Positions 42,888-52,249 are shown, counted from the first letter of the stretch. The stretch is DNA of 64,000 bases from Roseiarcus sp963842835 (GCA_963842835.1 CAWJIB010000003.1:186001-250000); one strand, 5' to 3'. Numbers and translations: made by a program. The notes: a model not told the origin generated them from the sequence alone.

Positions 42888-44504
42888 ATGACGAGAACCT
42901 GCGCGACGAAATCAGACCCGCTCCCATCGCCTTCGTCCGCGACCGTTCCGATCCGATCGGCCGAGGCCTCCGCTCGCGAGGCGCTCGACGCGATTCTACG
43001 GGTCCGTGAAGACGTCCGGCGCGAGTCCGAGCGCGTGCTGAAGAGCTGGGACGCCGCGATCGCGCTTCCCGCCTACCGTCCGTCCGCCATGAACCTCGCG
43101 CGCTACCTGGCCCTTCGACGCCACGATCTCTCCGACTTGCAGCCCTCGCTCTCGGCGCTCGGCCTTTCTTCGCTCGGGCGCTGCGAGGGCCATGTCATGG
43201 CCAATCTCGATGCGGTCGCCGCGGCGCTGTCGCGCATCTGCGGCGCCGACGCCGAACCCTTTCCGGCCGCCGAGCTTTGGTCGGAGGGCGAGCGTCGGCT
43301 CGCCGCCCAACGCCGCGCGCTGTTCGGCCGGCACAATAACGCGACGGCGATCATGGTCACTTTGCCCAGCGAAGCGGCGACGGACGCCGCCTTGGTCGAG
43401 ACTTTCGTCGCCGCCGGATTGGATTGCGCGCGGATCAACTGCGCGCACGACGACGAGCCGGCGTGGGCCGCCATGGTCAAGCACGTCAAGCAGGCCGCCA
43501 AGAAACATGGCCGCGATTGCAAAATCCTGATGGACCTGCCCGGACCGAAATGTCGCGTCGAAACGCTTTGGCCGAAGAAGCCCGAGCGGGTTCATGTGGG
43601 GGATTGCTTTCGCCTGGCGGTTTCTCCTGGCGAAGGCGACGTCGACGCCATGCCCGTCGTCACCGTCAGCTTTCCGGAAGTCGTCGCGCGTCTGCCTTTG
43701 CAGGCGCAGGTTTGGATCGACGACGGCAAGATCCGCGCCCGCGTCGTGGGCGTGGTGGGAAAGGACCGGATCGTCGAGGTCGTCGGCGCTCGCGCCAAGG
43801 GCGAAAAGCTTCGACTGGAAAAGGGCGTCAATTTTCCCGGGACGCCGCTCGATCTGCCCGCCCTTTCCGCCGACGACTTCGCGGCGCTGCCCGCCATCGC
43901 CAAGCATGCGGACATGGCCGGCTTCTCCTTCGTCCAGCGGCCTGAGGATATCGTCGATCTCGACCGGGCGATCGAATCGGCCAGGCCCGGTCGGTCGGCG
44001 ATGCCGCTCATCCTCAAGATCGAAACGCCCGAGGCCGTGCGCAATCTGCCGCGTCTGATTGTTCAGGCGGGGGGGACGCGCCCGACCGCCGTGATGATCG
44101 CGCGCGGCGACCTTGCGGTGGAACTCGGACACATCCGCATGGCGGAGATCCAGGAAGAAATCCTCTGGCTTTGCGAAGCCGCGCGGATTCCCGTCGTCTG
44201 GGCGACGCAGGTCCTCGACGATCTCGTGAAAGAGGGGCTGCCCAGCCGGGCGGAAACCACTGACGCCGCGATGGCCCAACGGGCCGAGTGCGTCATGCTC
44301 AACAAGGGTCCGCACGTCGTCGAAGCCATTCGCTTCTTGTCGGACATCATCGGCAAGATGAGCCGTCACCAAAGCAAGAAATACGCTCTCCTCGGCGCGT
44401 TGCACTCCTGGCCGCTCGACGCGCTCGCTATCGAAGGGCGCCCGCGCGCCGGCGCGACGAAGCCGCGCGCTTCGGCGAAGACCGTAGCGGCGGCGGGCGC
44501 TTGA
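42888..44504 (+). CDS. Pyruvate kinase-like protein lacking the C-terminal domain
   Basis: A 538-residue protein whose core (about 153-490) is the pyruvate kinase barrel: CARINCAHDD (canonical ARINFSHG), LMDLPGPKCRVETL (DLKGPEIRT), LILKIETPEAV with Lys377 and Glu379 (KIEN), MIARGDLAVELG with Asp408, and ATQVLDDLVKEGLPSRAETTDAAMAQRAECVMLNKGPHVVEAI. Catalytic residues look kept. Unusual are about 150 predominantly helical residues before the barrel and the loss of the regulatory C domain, replaced by a short A/R/K tail. It may be a true PEP-to-pyruvate enzyme without allosteric control or a regulatory relative. Its neighbour is a Sel1-repeat protein. Confidence 0.85.
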   Translation: MTRTCATKSDPLPSPSSATVPIRSAEASAREALDAILRVREDVRRESERVLKSWDAAIALPAYRPSAMNLARYLALRRHDLSDLQPSLSALGLSSLGRCEGHVMANLDAVAAALSRICGADAEPFPAAELWSEGERRLAAQRRALFGRHNNATAIMVTLPSEAATDAALVETFVAAGLDCARINCAHDDEPAWAAMVKHVKQAAKKHGRDCKILMDLPGPKCRVETLWPKKPERVHVGDCFRLAVSPGEGDVDAMPVVTVSFPEVVARLPLQAQVWIDDGKIRARVVGVVGKDRIVEVVGARAKGEKLRLEKGVNFPGTPLDLPALSADDFAALPAIAKHADMAGFSFVQRPEDIVDLDRAIESARPGRSAMPLILKIETPEAVRNLPRLIVQAGGTRPTAVMIARGDLAVELGHIRMAEIQEEILWLCEAARIPVVWATQVLDDLVKEGLPSRAETTDAAMAQRAECVMLNKGPHVVEAIRFLSDIIGKMSRHQSKKYALLGALHSWPLDALAIEGRPRAGATKPRASAKTVAAAGA

Positions 44505-44596
44505 TCCTCGCCGACCCGCGAGCGCTGGACAGGGAAAATGGAACGGCCGACCTTCGCGGCCCAAATGCGACGATCACGAAACCCGGGAGGTTTGCG

Positions 44597-45217
44597 ATGC
44601 GATTTTCGTTACGGTGGGCGCCCTTCGTCGTCGTCGCGATTTTCGCGTCGCTCGCCGGACCGGCGTTCGCGACCTCGCTCGACGACGCGATCGCCGCTTA
44701 CAAGAAGAACGACTTCGCCGGGGCGGCCGGGCTCTTCACGCAATTGGCCGAGAGCGGCGACCCGCAAGCCCAGCACAATCTCGGATATCTCTATCATGTC
44801 GGAAAAGGCGTCGCCCAGAACGACGTTCAGGCGATGATCTGGTACCGAAAAGCCGCCGATCAGGGATACGCTCCTTCCCAATACAATGTCGGCGTCATGT
44901 TCGAAGAAGGCCAGGGCGTCCGCGCCGACGCCGATCAGGCGATCGCATGGTACACGAAGGCCGCCAATCAGAACTATCTGACGGCGGAGCAGAGGCTCGC
45001 CGATCTCTATATCTCGCGCCGCGACTTCGCCAACGCGCTGATCTGGGTGCGCAAAGCCGCCGATCGGGGCGATCCGGCCGAGCAGTTCAACCTCGGTTCG
45101 TTCTATTTCAACGGCTGGGCGGTGCCCAAGGACAATGCGCAGGCCCGCCTTTGGTACTCCAAGGCGGCCGCTCAAGGCTTCGAGGCCGCCGTAAGCGTCC
45201 TGAAGAAGATGCCGTGA
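44597..45217 (+). CDS. Secreted Sel1-repeat (TPR-like) protein
   Basis: A 206-residue protein with a signal peptide (FVVVAIFASLAGPAFA|TS) and about five SEL1-like repeats (LAESGDPQAQHNLGYLYHVGKGVAQNDVQAMIWYRKAADQGY and similar, each about 36 residues). Sel1 repeats form solenoids for protein-protein contact, often in periplasmic signalling or envelope assembly. Strong ribosome site (gggagg) before the ATG at 44597; the longer ORF only reads through the pyruvate-kinase-like gene. Function unknown. Confidence 0.85.
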   Translation: MRFSLRWAPFVVVAIFASLAGPAFATSLDDAIAAYKKNDFAGAAGLFTQLAESGDPQAQHNLGYLYHVGKGVAQNDVQAMIWYRKAADQGYAPSQYNVGVMFEEGQGVRADADQAIAWYTKAANQNYLTAEQRLADLYISRRDFANALIWVRKAADRGDPAEQFNLGSFYFNGWAVPKDNAQARLWYSKAAAQGFEAAVSVLKKMP

Positions 45218-45339
45218 GCGGCGGCGTCCCGGACGAGAGGTTGCTCCCGCCGAGGCGGAGAGCGTCGAAAAGGTCGTGACAAATCGGGCAAAAGCGGTGA
45301 AGCTGCGAGCAACAAACGCCAAAATGAATTCCAGGGCGG

Positions 45340-46182
45340 ATGACGCAGCCGATGGGGCCTCCGAATCTAGACGCAACGGAAGCGCGCGCCTGCTCGCCTT
45401 CCCGCGCGTCCGCCTCGCCCGCACTGCTTTCGATCCAAGGCTTGACGATCCGGTTCGGCGGCATCGTCGCGCTCGACAATGTCGATTTCGAAGTCGCGCG
45501 CGGTGAGATCTGCGGGCTGATCGGCCCGAACGGCGCCGGCAAGACCACGCTCTTCAACTGCCTGTCGCGACTCTATCAGCCGCAGAGCGGTTCGATCCGC
45601 TTCGAGGGCCGCGCCATCGAGCGGCTCGCCAAGCATGAGATCGCGCGCCTCGGCATCGCCCGGACGTTCCAGAACCTGGCGCTGTTCGGCACGATGACGG
45701 CGCTCGAGAACGTCATGATCGGGACGCATGCGATTGCGCAGGGCGGATTTCTCGTCAATGCGCTGGCCCTGCCGTACGCCAGGCGCGAGGAGCGGCGCAT
45801 CCGCGAACGCGCGATGGCCTTGATCGAGGAATTCGGCCTGACCGCGGTCGCGAACGCCTTGGTTCATGAGCTCCCCTTCGGCACGCGCAAGCGGGTGGAG
45901 CTCGCGCGCGCGCTGGCGCTCGAGCCGAGACTGCTCCTGCTCGACGAGCCGGCCGCGGGGCTCAATCACGAGGAGGTCGACGCGCTCAGGCTCGAAATTC
46001 AGGGGATTCGCGATCGGCGCGGCGTCAGCGTGCTGCTGGTCGAGCATCACATGAACCTGGTGATGCGCGTTTCCGATCAGGTCGTCGCGCTCGATTTCGG
46101 CCGGGTCATCGCGAACGGCGCGCCCGCCGAGGTTCGCTGCAATCCCGACGTGATCCGCGCCTATCTCGGGGACGCGAACTGA
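45340..46182 (+). CDS. livG: Branched-chain amino acid ABC transporter ATPase LivG
   Basis: A 280-residue ATPase of the LivG type. Walker A GPNGAGKTTLFNCLSRLYQPQSG, Q-loop region ARTFQNLALFGTMTALENVMIG and Walker B LLLLDEPAAGLNHEE are present. The signature is ELPFGTRKRVELARALALEP, where PFGTRKR replaces the common LSGGQ, as is usual in LivG proteins. First gene of a five-gene operon (livG-livF-livH-livM-binding protein). The first 28 residues are low-complexity and perhaps not all translated. Confidence 0.93.
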   Translation: MTQPMGPPNLDATEARACSPSRASASPALLSIQGLTIRFGGIVALDNVDFEVARGEICGLIGPNGAGKTTLFNCLSRLYQPQSGSIRFEGRAIERLAKHEIARLGIARTFQNLALFGTMTALENVMIGTHAIAQGGFLVNALALPYARREERRIRERAMALIEEFGLTAVANALVHELPFGTRKRVELARALALEPRLLLLDEPAAGLNHEEVDALRLEIQGIRDRRGVSVLLVEHHMNLVMRVSDQVVALDFGRVIANGAPAEVRCNPDVIRAYLGDAN

Positions 46183-46895
46183 TGGCGGCGCTGTTGCAGA
46201 CGCGCGGCCTGCGGGCGTTCTACGGCCAGACGCAAGCGCTCTTCGACGTCGATCTCGTGGTCGAGCAAGGCGGCGTCACCGCCGTGCTCGGCGCCAACGG
46301 CGCCGGCAAGACGACGCTGCTGCGCGCGCTTTGCGCGATGACGCGGCGCGAAGGCGAGATCTTTTTGGACGGCGAGGCCTTCGCTCCCAGAGAGGCCGAG
46401 GACGCCGCGCGCCGGGGAATCGCGCACGCGCCCGACGGCCGCGGCACGTTTCTCGACCTGACCGTCGACGAAAATCTGCGTTTGGGCGCCTATACGCGAA
46501 GGGACCGGGCGGGCGTCGCCCGCGATCTCAGGCGCGCTTTCGACTATTTCCCGCGCCTCGAGGAGCGGCGCGGCCAGCAGGCCGGGACATTGTCGGGCGG
46601 CGAGCAGCAAATGCTGGCGATTTCGCGCGCCCTGATGCTGCGGCCGCGGCTGTTGCTGCTGGACGAGCCGTCGTTCGGCCTCGCGCCGCTCGTCGTGAAG
46701 GACATCTTCCGCATCCTCGCCGCGATCAACCGGGAAGAACGCGTCAGCATGCTCATCGTCGAGCAAAACGCCAATCTCGCGCTCGATCTGGCCGATCGCG
46801 CCTATCTCCTGGAGACGGGCCGCGTCGCCTTTCACGGCGCCTCGAGCGTGGTGCGCGCCGATGAATCGGTGCGCCGCGTCTATCTCGGTTACTGA
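46182..46895 (+). CDS. livF: Branched-chain amino acid ABC transporter ATPase LivF
   Basis: A 237-residue second ATPase of the liv transporter: Walker A GANGAGKTTLLRALCAM, HAPDGRGTFLDLTVDENLRLGAY, signature TLSGGEQQMLAISRALMLRP and Walker B LLLLDEPSFGLAPLVVKDIF. The start codon overlaps the livG stop by one base (TGATG), so the two are translationally coupled. Confidence 0.93.
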   Translation: MAALLQTRGLRAFYGQTQALFDVDLVVEQGGVTAVLGANGAGKTTLLRALCAMTRREGEIFLDGEAFAPREAEDAARRGIAHAPDGRGTFLDLTVDENLRLGAYTRRDRAGVARDLRRAFDYFPRLEERRGQQAGTLSGGEQQMLAISRALMLRPRLLLLDEPSFGLAPLVVKDIFRILAAINREERVSMLIVEQNANLALDLADRAYLLETGRVAFHGASSVVRADESVRRVYLGY

Positions 46896-46905
46896 GGGGG
46901 AGGGG

Positions 46906-47778
46906 ATGTTCGCGTTCGTCCATCAAATCCTTTCCGGCCTGGCGATGGGCAGCGTCTACGCCAGCGTCGCGCTGGCGATCGTCATGATTTACCAGGCGAC
47001 GCGCCTGGTGAATTTCGCGCAGGGCGAAATGGCGATGTTCTCGACCTATCTGGCCTGGGCGATGATCGACGCCGGCTTGCCCTATTGGGTCGCGTTCTTC
47101 CTCACGGTCGTCATCTCCTTCATCCTCGGCGCGGCGATCGAGCGGCTCGTCATCCGTCGCTTCGACGGCGCGCCGGTGCTGACCGTGGTTATCGTCTTTA
47201 TCGGGCTGTTGGTCATCATCAACAGCCTGGCCGGCTGGCTCTTCACCTATTCCATCAAGAGCTTCGAAAGCCCGTTCCCGGAAACGGCCCGTTTCGGCGC
47301 CGGCTATATCTCGCCGCACGAAATGGGCGCCATGGCCGTGACGTTGGCGATGCTCGTGCTGATCTACGTCTTTTTCCGCTTCACGCCGCTCGGGCTGGCG
47401 ATGCGCGCGGCGGCGCAGAACCCGATTTCCGCGCGGCTCGTCGGCATCAGCGTCGGCCGGATGTTGGCGATCGGCTGGGGGCTCGCCGCGGCCGTCGGCG
47501 CGGTCGCGGGGATGATGGCGGCGCCGATCGTCTACCTCGATCCCAACATGATGGGCGGAATCCTGCTTTACGGGTTCGCCGCCGCGTTGCTCGGCGGAAT
47601 CGACAACCCCTGGGGCGCCGTTCTCGGCGGCTTCATCGTCGGCGTGCTCGAGAATATCGCCGGCGCCTATCTCGTCGGAGCCGAAATCAAGCTTTCGGTG
47701 GCGCTCGCGATCATCATCGGCGTGCTCGTGGCCAGACCCTCCGGCCTGTTCGGCCGGGTGATCGCAACGCGTGTTTGA
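46906..47778 (+). CDS. livH: Branched-chain amino acid ABC transporter permease LivH
   Basis: A 290-residue permease with about eight membrane helices: LSGLAMGSVYASVALAIVMIYQATRLVNFAQGEMAMFSTYLAW is the typical LivH opening, and GISVGRMLAIGWGLAAAVGAVAGMMAAPI is the ATPase-contact EAA-like segment. The ATG at 46906 has the site gaggggga; the longer ORF start overlaps livF. It is 10 bp after livF. Confidence 0.92.
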   Translation: MFAFVHQILSGLAMGSVYASVALAIVMIYQATRLVNFAQGEMAMFSTYLAWAMIDAGLPYWVAFFLTVVISFILGAAIERLVIRRFDGAPVLTVVIVFIGLLVIINSLAGWLFTYSIKSFESPFPETARFGAGYISPHEMGAMAVTLAMLVLIYVFFRFTPLGLAMRAAAQNPISARLVGISVGRMLAIGWGLAAAVGAVAGMMAAPIVYLDPNMMGGILLYGFAAALLGGIDNPWGAVLGGFIVGVLENIAGAYLVGAEIKLSVALAIIIGVLVARPSGLFGRVIATRV

Positions 47779-47791
47779 AAGGAGCCCTCGC

Positions 47792-48814
47792 ATGCCTGAT
47801 GCGCGACCCGCTGCGACGCTTGAACAGGCCGCGACACGGCGCGCGCGCGTTGCGGCGATCGGGCTCGCGCTCGCCTGCGTCCTTGCGCTGCCGTTCGCGG
47901 CGAGCGGCTACCAGACCTTTCAATTATCCCAGGTTGTCATCTATGCGATCGCGCTTCTCGGCCTCAACCTGCTGACCGGCTACAATGGGCAGATCTCGCT
48001 CGGTCACGGCGCCTTCTTCGCGATCGGCGGCTATGTCGCGGCGATCCTGATCGTCAAGTTCGCCGTCCCCTATGGCCTGGCGATCCCGATCGTGGGAGCC
48101 GTGTGCTTCGCCGCCGGCTTCCTGTTCGGCCTGCCGGCGTTGCGCCTGGGCGGGCTCTATCTCGCGTTGGCGACGTTCGCCTTGGCCGTGGCGACGCCGC
48201 AGCTTCTCAAGTTCAAGGCGTTCGACGCCTACACCGGCGGCGTCCAGGGCCTGCTGCTGGCCAAGCCGAAGGCGCCGCTGGGGCTGCCGTTGACCCGCGA
48301 CCAATGGCTCTACTTTCTGTGCTTGGGCTGCGCGATTCCCCTGTTCTGGGCCGCCGCCAATCTCGTCAACAGCCGCATCGGCCGCGCGCTCGTCGCGATC
48401 CGCGATCATCCGATCGCGGCCGAGACGATGGGCGTCGACGCCGCGCTGTACAAGACCACGACGTTCGGCCTCAGCGCCGCCTATACCGGCGTCGCCGGCG
48501 CGTTGATGAGCCTGATCGTAGGCTTTGTCTCGCCCGACAGTTTCGGCTTGTTTCTTTCGCTTTCGCTCCTCGTCGGAATCGTCGTCGGCGGTCTGGCGTC
48601 GATCCCCGGCGTCATGGTCGGCGCGCTGTTCATCGAGTTCACGCCCAATATCGCCGACCGGATTTCGGACGTGCTGGGCGAAAGCGCCAAGGCGATGCCC
48701 TGGGCGATCTACGGAGTTCTGCTTATCTTGATCATGTACGCCGCGCCGTCGGGCGCCGCGGGCGCGGCCAAGAGGCTGGCGCGGGCGGCCCAACGGCTGC
48801 GGGGCAGGGGTTAG
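47792..48814 (+). CDS. livM: Branched-chain amino acid ABC transporter permease LivM
   Basis: A 340-residue second permease: VIYAIALLGLNLLTGYNGQISLGHGAFFAIGGYVAAIL is the LivM signature, and AIRDHPIAAETMGVDAALYKTTTFGLSAAYTGVAGAL is the ATPase-contact helix. The ATG at 47792 is preceded by aaaggag at a good distance; a GTG at 47771 would overlap livH and is less likely. Confidence 0.92.
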   Translation: MPDARPAATLEQAATRRARVAAIGLALACVLALPFAASGYQTFQLSQVVIYAIALLGLNLLTGYNGQISLGHGAFFAIGGYVAAILIVKFAVPYGLAIPIVGAVCFAAGFLFGLPALRLGGLYLALATFALAVATPQLLKFKAFDAYTGGVQGLLLAKPKAPLGLPLTRDQWLYFLCLGCAIPLFWAAANLVNSRIGRALVAIRDHPIAAETMGVDAALYKTTTFGLSAAYTGVAGALMSLIVGFVSPDSFGLFLSLSLLVGIVVGGLASIPGVMVGALFIEFTPNIADRISDVLGESAKAMPWAIYGVLLILIMYAAPSGAAGAAKRLARAAQRLRGRG

Positions 48815-48867
48815 CAAGCTCAAACGCGACGCGTTTAGAACGCGCGCGCAACACGAGGGAGGAAGCC

Positions 48868-50079
48868 ATGTTCTCACGACGCGCAATCCTGAAAGCGGGC
48901 GGCGCCGGCGCGGCGGCGCTGGCGATGCGGCCTTGGGCCGCCTTCGCGGCGAACGCGCCGGGGGTGACCGACACGGAGATCAAGATCGGCCAGACGATGC
49001 CCTACAGCGGACCGGCGTCGGCCTATGGCGCGATCGGCCGCGCCGAGGCGGCCTATTTCAAGATGCTCAACGAGCAGGGCGGCGTGAACGGGCGCAAGAT
49101 CAATTTCATCAGCCTCGACGACGGCTACAGCCCGCCCAAGACGGTCGAGCAGATCCGCCGCCTCGTCGAACAGGAGCAGGTCGCGCTGATCTTCAACAGC
49201 CTGGGAACCCCGTCCAATTCGGCGATCCGCGACTATCTCAACGAAAACAAGGTGCCGCAGCTCTTCGTCGCCACCGGCGCGAGCAAGTTCGGCGATTTCG
49301 AGCATTTCCCATGGACCATGGGCTACAACCCGAGCTACCAGACCGAGGCGCGCATCTACGCCAAGCATATCCAGGCGAACACGCCGAACGCGAAAGTCGG
49401 CGTGCTCTATCAGAACGACGATTTCGGCAAGGACTATCTCATCGGCCTGAAGGACGTGTTCGGCGCGAAATACGCCAGCGTCGTGGTCAAGGAGGCGTCC
49501 TACGAGACGTCCGAGCCGACGGTCAATTCGCAGATCATCGACCTGCAGAGTTCGGGCGCCGACACGTTCGTCATCGCCGCGACGCCGAAATTCGCCGCCC
49601 AGGCGCTGCGCAAGGCTTATGACGTCGGCTGGAAGCCCGTCGAATACCTGACCAACGTTTCGATCTCCGTCGGTTCCGTGCTGAAGCCGGCCGGGCTCGA
49701 GAAATGCGTCGGCGCGATGACTGGCGCCTACGGCAAAGAGCCGACCGACCCGAAATGGAAAGACGATCCGGGCCTGCAGATCTGGCGCGACTTCATGAAC
49801 AAATACATGCCGGGCGCCGATCAGACCGATGTCAACAATGTCTATGGCTACGGCGCCGCCGCGACGATGGTGCAAGTGCTGAAGCAATGCGGCGCCGACC
49901 TGTCGCGCGAGCGCATCATGAAAGAGGCGGCGAACCTGAAGGATTTCGAACTGCCGACCCTGCTGCCCGGCATGAAGCTCAACACCTCGCCGACCAATTA
50001 CAATCCCATCCGCCAGATGCAGCTGGCGCGCTTCACCGGACAGAGCTGGGAGCTGTTCGGAGAACTGATCAGCGGCTGA
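48868..50079 (+). CDS. Branched-chain-type ABC transporter substrate-binding protein
   Basis: A 403-residue Peripla_BP_6 protein with a signal containing a twin-arginine-like motif (MFSRRAILKAGGAGAAALA, SRRAILK). The mature part opens GVTDTEIKIGQTMPYSGPASAYGAIGRAEAAYFKMLNEQGGVNGRKI and contains NPSYQTEARIYAKHI. It is the cognate binding protein of the upstream livGFHM genes, with the strong site gagggagga before its ATG. Closest well-known relatives bind branched-chain amino acids, amides or aromatic acids; the ligand is open. Only 18 percent or so overall resemblance to the orphan binding protein at 9.9 kb is apparent by eye. Confidence 0.92.
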   Translation: MFSRRAILKAGGAGAAALAMRPWAAFAANAPGVTDTEIKIGQTMPYSGPASAYGAIGRAEAAYFKMLNEQGGVNGRKINFISLDDGYSPPKTVEQIRRLVEQEQVALIFNSLGTPSNSAIRDYLNENKVPQLFVATGASKFGDFEHFPWTMGYNPSYQTEARIYAKHIQANTPNAKVGVLYQNDDFGKDYLIGLKDVFGAKYASVVVKEASYETSEPTVNSQIIDLQSSGADTFVIAATPKFAAQALRKAYDVGWKPVEYLTNVSISVGSVLKPAGLEKCVGAMTGAYGKEPTDPKWKDDPGLQIWRDFMNKYMPGADQTDVNNVYGYGAAATMVQVLKQCGADLSRERIMKEAANLKDFELPTLLPGMKLNTSPTNYNPIRQMQLARFTGQSWELFGELISG

Positions 50080-50090
50080 CCGTGTGAGCG

Positions 50091-50120
50091 GGCGGGCGGG
50101 CCACGTTAGCGCCGCCCGCC
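50091..50120. terminator. Hairpin at the end of the liv operon
   Basis: A 9-bp stem (ggcgggcgg 50091-50099 with ccgcccgcc 50112-50120) and 12-base loop, 12 bp after the binding-protein stop. No U-run follows, so it is either Rho-assisted or a 3' stabiliser. The following 220 bp before the helicase gene hold no recognisable gene; a weak promoter-like pair (ttgact ... tatacc) lies near 50155-50185. Confidence 0.45.
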
Positions 50121-50362
50121 GGTTCGCGCGATCGCCGCCGGGCGGGACACCTTGACTTTGTGCGGCGCATCATCGATATACCCTTCACCGCTCGAATTGC
50201 GGTCGATGCGCGCCGGTTGCGTGAAGGGCAAAGCTGTCCTCCTACCGAGCGCCTGTTCGTAAATCCGCTCGACCGCCCGGACACGCAGGGCGTCCCCCCT
50301 TAACGAATATTTGCCGCGGCGCGGATTCTCCGCGCCTTTGCGGCTGTTTGAAAGACACACCA

Positions 50363-51664
50363 TTGGAAAATTTTAACGGCTTCGGCCTCGCCGCGCCGCT
50401 TGTGACCGCTTTGGCCAAAATGGGCTACGCCAAGCCGACGCCGATTCAGGCGCAGGCCATTCCCGTCCTGATGAACGGACGCGATCTCATCGGCATCGCC
50501 CAGACCGGCACCGGCAAGACGGCGGCCTTCGCGCTGCCGATCCTCAATCGCCTCATCGCCGACAAGCGTCCTGCGCCGCAGGGCGGAGCGCGCGTGCTGG
50601 TGCTCAGCCCGACGCGCGAACTCGCCAGCCAAATCGCGCAGAGCTTTCGCGACCTCTCGGCCGGCTTGCCCCTCAACATCGCCGTGGTGTTCGGCGGCGT
50701 GCCGCACGGCGCGCAGATCCGGGCTCTGGCGCGCGGGCTGGACGTGCTGGTGGCGACGCCGGGACGTCTCGTCGATCATCTCGACGCGCGCGTCGCGCAA
50801 CTTCGCGACGTCGAATTCTTCGTCCTCGACGAGGTCGACCAGATGCTCGATCTCGGCTTCATCAAGCCGATCCGCCGCGTCGTGCGCGATCTGCCGAGGA
50901 AGAGGCAGAACCTGTTCTTCTCCGCGACCATGCCGGCCGACATCCGCGCACTTGCGGGCGAATTGCTGCATGATCCCGCGGAAGTCTCGGTGACGCCCGC
51001 CGCCAAGACCGCCGACCGCGTCGAGCAGACGATCATCTACGTCGACGCGCCGCGCAAGCGCGACATGCTGGTGGAGCTGTTCGCCGACGCCGCGCTGACG
51101 CGCACGATCGTGTTCACGCGCACCAAACACGGCGCCGACAAGGTCGCCCGGACGCTCGACGAGGCGGGAATCAGCGCGCTCGCCATTCACGGCAACAAGA
51201 GCCAGGGCCAGCGCGAGCGCGCCCTCGCCGCGTTCCGCTCGGGCGCGGCGCGCGCGCTGGTGGCCACCGACATCGCCGCGCGCGGCATCGACATCGACGG
51301 CGTCAGCCATGTCGTCAATTTCGAGCTGCCGGAGGTCGCCGAGGCCTATGTCCATCGCATCGGCCGCACCGCGCGCGCTGGCAAGGCGGGCCAGGCGATC
51401 TCGCTGTGCGACGCCTCGGAGCGCGATTTGCTTCGCGCCATCGAACGCCTGACGCGGCTGCGCCTGTTCTCGCTCGATCGTCGCGGCGAGAAAGGCCCCG
51501 CGCCGGCGCCGGTCGTGCGCAAGGCCGAGACGACGCCCGCGCCGGATCGGCCGCACCACGCGCCGCACCGCGATCCGCGCTCGGCGAACCAGCAGCCGCA
51601 TCGCGCGCGCCAGGGCCGTCGCGCGCGGCCGGCTTACCAAGCCAAGAGCGCGCCGGCGCGCTGA
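50363..51664 (+). CDS. DEAD-box-type RNA helicase, RhlE-like, with DEVD motif II
   Basis: A 433-residue superfamily 2 helicase. Q motif (MGYAKPTPIQAQAIP), motif I AQTGTGKT, PTRELA, TPGRL, motif III SAT, motif VI HRIGRTARAG and the C-terminal basic tail (RPHHAPHRDPRSANQQPHRARQGRRARP) are those of RhlE-type helicases that remodel rRNA precursors. Motif II reads VLDEVDQMLDLGF, that is DEVD in place of DEAD; the two acidic residues that hold magnesium are intact. The start is a TTG: the one at 50363 (MENFNGFGL) is preferred over 50348, but neither has a strong ribosome site. Confidence 0.9.
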   Translation: MENFNGFGLAAPLVTALAKMGYAKPTPIQAQAIPVLMNGRDLIGIAQTGTGKTAAFALPILNRLIADKRPAPQGGARVLVLSPTRELASQIAQSFRDLSAGLPLNIAVVFGGVPHGAQIRALARGLDVLVATPGRLVDHLDARVAQLRDVEFFVLDEVDQMLDLGFIKPIRRVVRDLPRKRQNLFFSATMPADIRALAGELLHDPAEVSVTPAAKTADRVEQTIIYVDAPRKRDMLVELFADAALTRTIVFTRTKHGADKVARTLDEAGISALAIHGNKSQGQRERALAAFRSGAARALVATDIAARGIDIDGVSHVVNFELPEVAEAYVHRIGRTARAGKAGQAISLCDASERDLLRAIERLTRLRLFSLDRRGEKGPAPAPVVRKAETTPAPDRPHHAPHRDPRSANQQPHRARQGRRARPAYQAKSAPAR

Positions 51665-51698
51665 GCCGACGCCGCCCCACGAAGTCGAAGCAACGGAA

Positions 51699-51718
51699 CG
51701 CGCCGGCGCCCCGGCGCG
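51699..51718 (+). terminator. Probable terminator of the RNA helicase gene
   Basis: An 8-bp stem (cgcgccgg 51699-51706, ccggcgcg 51711-51718), loop cgcc, followed by ctttccc. The U-tract is short, so efficiency is uncertain. It lies 35 bp after the helicase stop. Confidence 0.6.
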
Positions 51719-51889
51719 CTTTCCCGCGTGCTCGCGAAGCGGCGTTTCTTACGCTGCGGACGCGCTAAATAACGTTGACAATGACGGAAATCTTGGCCGT
51801 ATTGCTCTAGCGCAATTCCAAATCGGGAATCGATGGGAAGATCGCCGCCGAAAGGGGCCGTCGGCGAATCAAACGACGTAGGGGGCAAC

Positions 51890-52249
51890 ATGCGCATTCG
51901 CAAACTCGTCGCCGTTCTGGCGACCGCCAGTCTGGCGTTCTGGACTCCGTCGATCATGCCGGCCAAGGCGATCATGGTCCTCGGACCCTGCGGCGTTCCG
52001 GTAACGCAATATCGCACGATCGATAGCGCCTTCGCAGCGCCCATTATTGCCCCTTGTCCGACGCCGCACGCGCCCTCGCCGTGGCCGGTCATCGTCGTTT
52101 TCGTCGGCACGGCCAGCGTCATGCTGAACGCGGCGATCGTTTGGAACACGCAGTGCCGCGAACTGACGAGCCAGGAGGCGCTGACGTCGGCGTTCCTGCC
52201 GCTGGTCGGCATCGCGTTCGACGCGCAAGCGAGCAAGTGCCGCCACTGA
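51890..52249 (+). CDS. Small membrane protein of unknown function
   Basis: A 119-residue protein. Residues 1-27 form a signal peptide (MRIRKLVAVLATASLAFWTPSIMPAKA); after a cysteine/proline-rich part (LGPCGVPV, IIAPCPTPHAPSPWP) comes one membrane helix (about 63-85; VIVVFVGTASVMLNAAIVW) and a short tail with two cysteines (NTQCRELTSQEALTSAF...ASKCRH). Four cysteines in a secreted chain suggest disulfides. The start at 51890 is supported by a purine-rich site (tagggggcaaca); the longer ORF adds 19 residues without signal-peptide logic. No known family recognised; it ends at a strong terminator facing argG. Confidence 0.7.
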   Translation: MRIRKLVAVLATASLAFWTPSIMPAKAIMVLGPCGVPVTQYRTIDSAFAAPIIAPCPTPHAPSPWPVIVVFVGTASVMLNAAIVWNTQCRELTSQEALTSAFLPLVGIAFDAQASKCRH

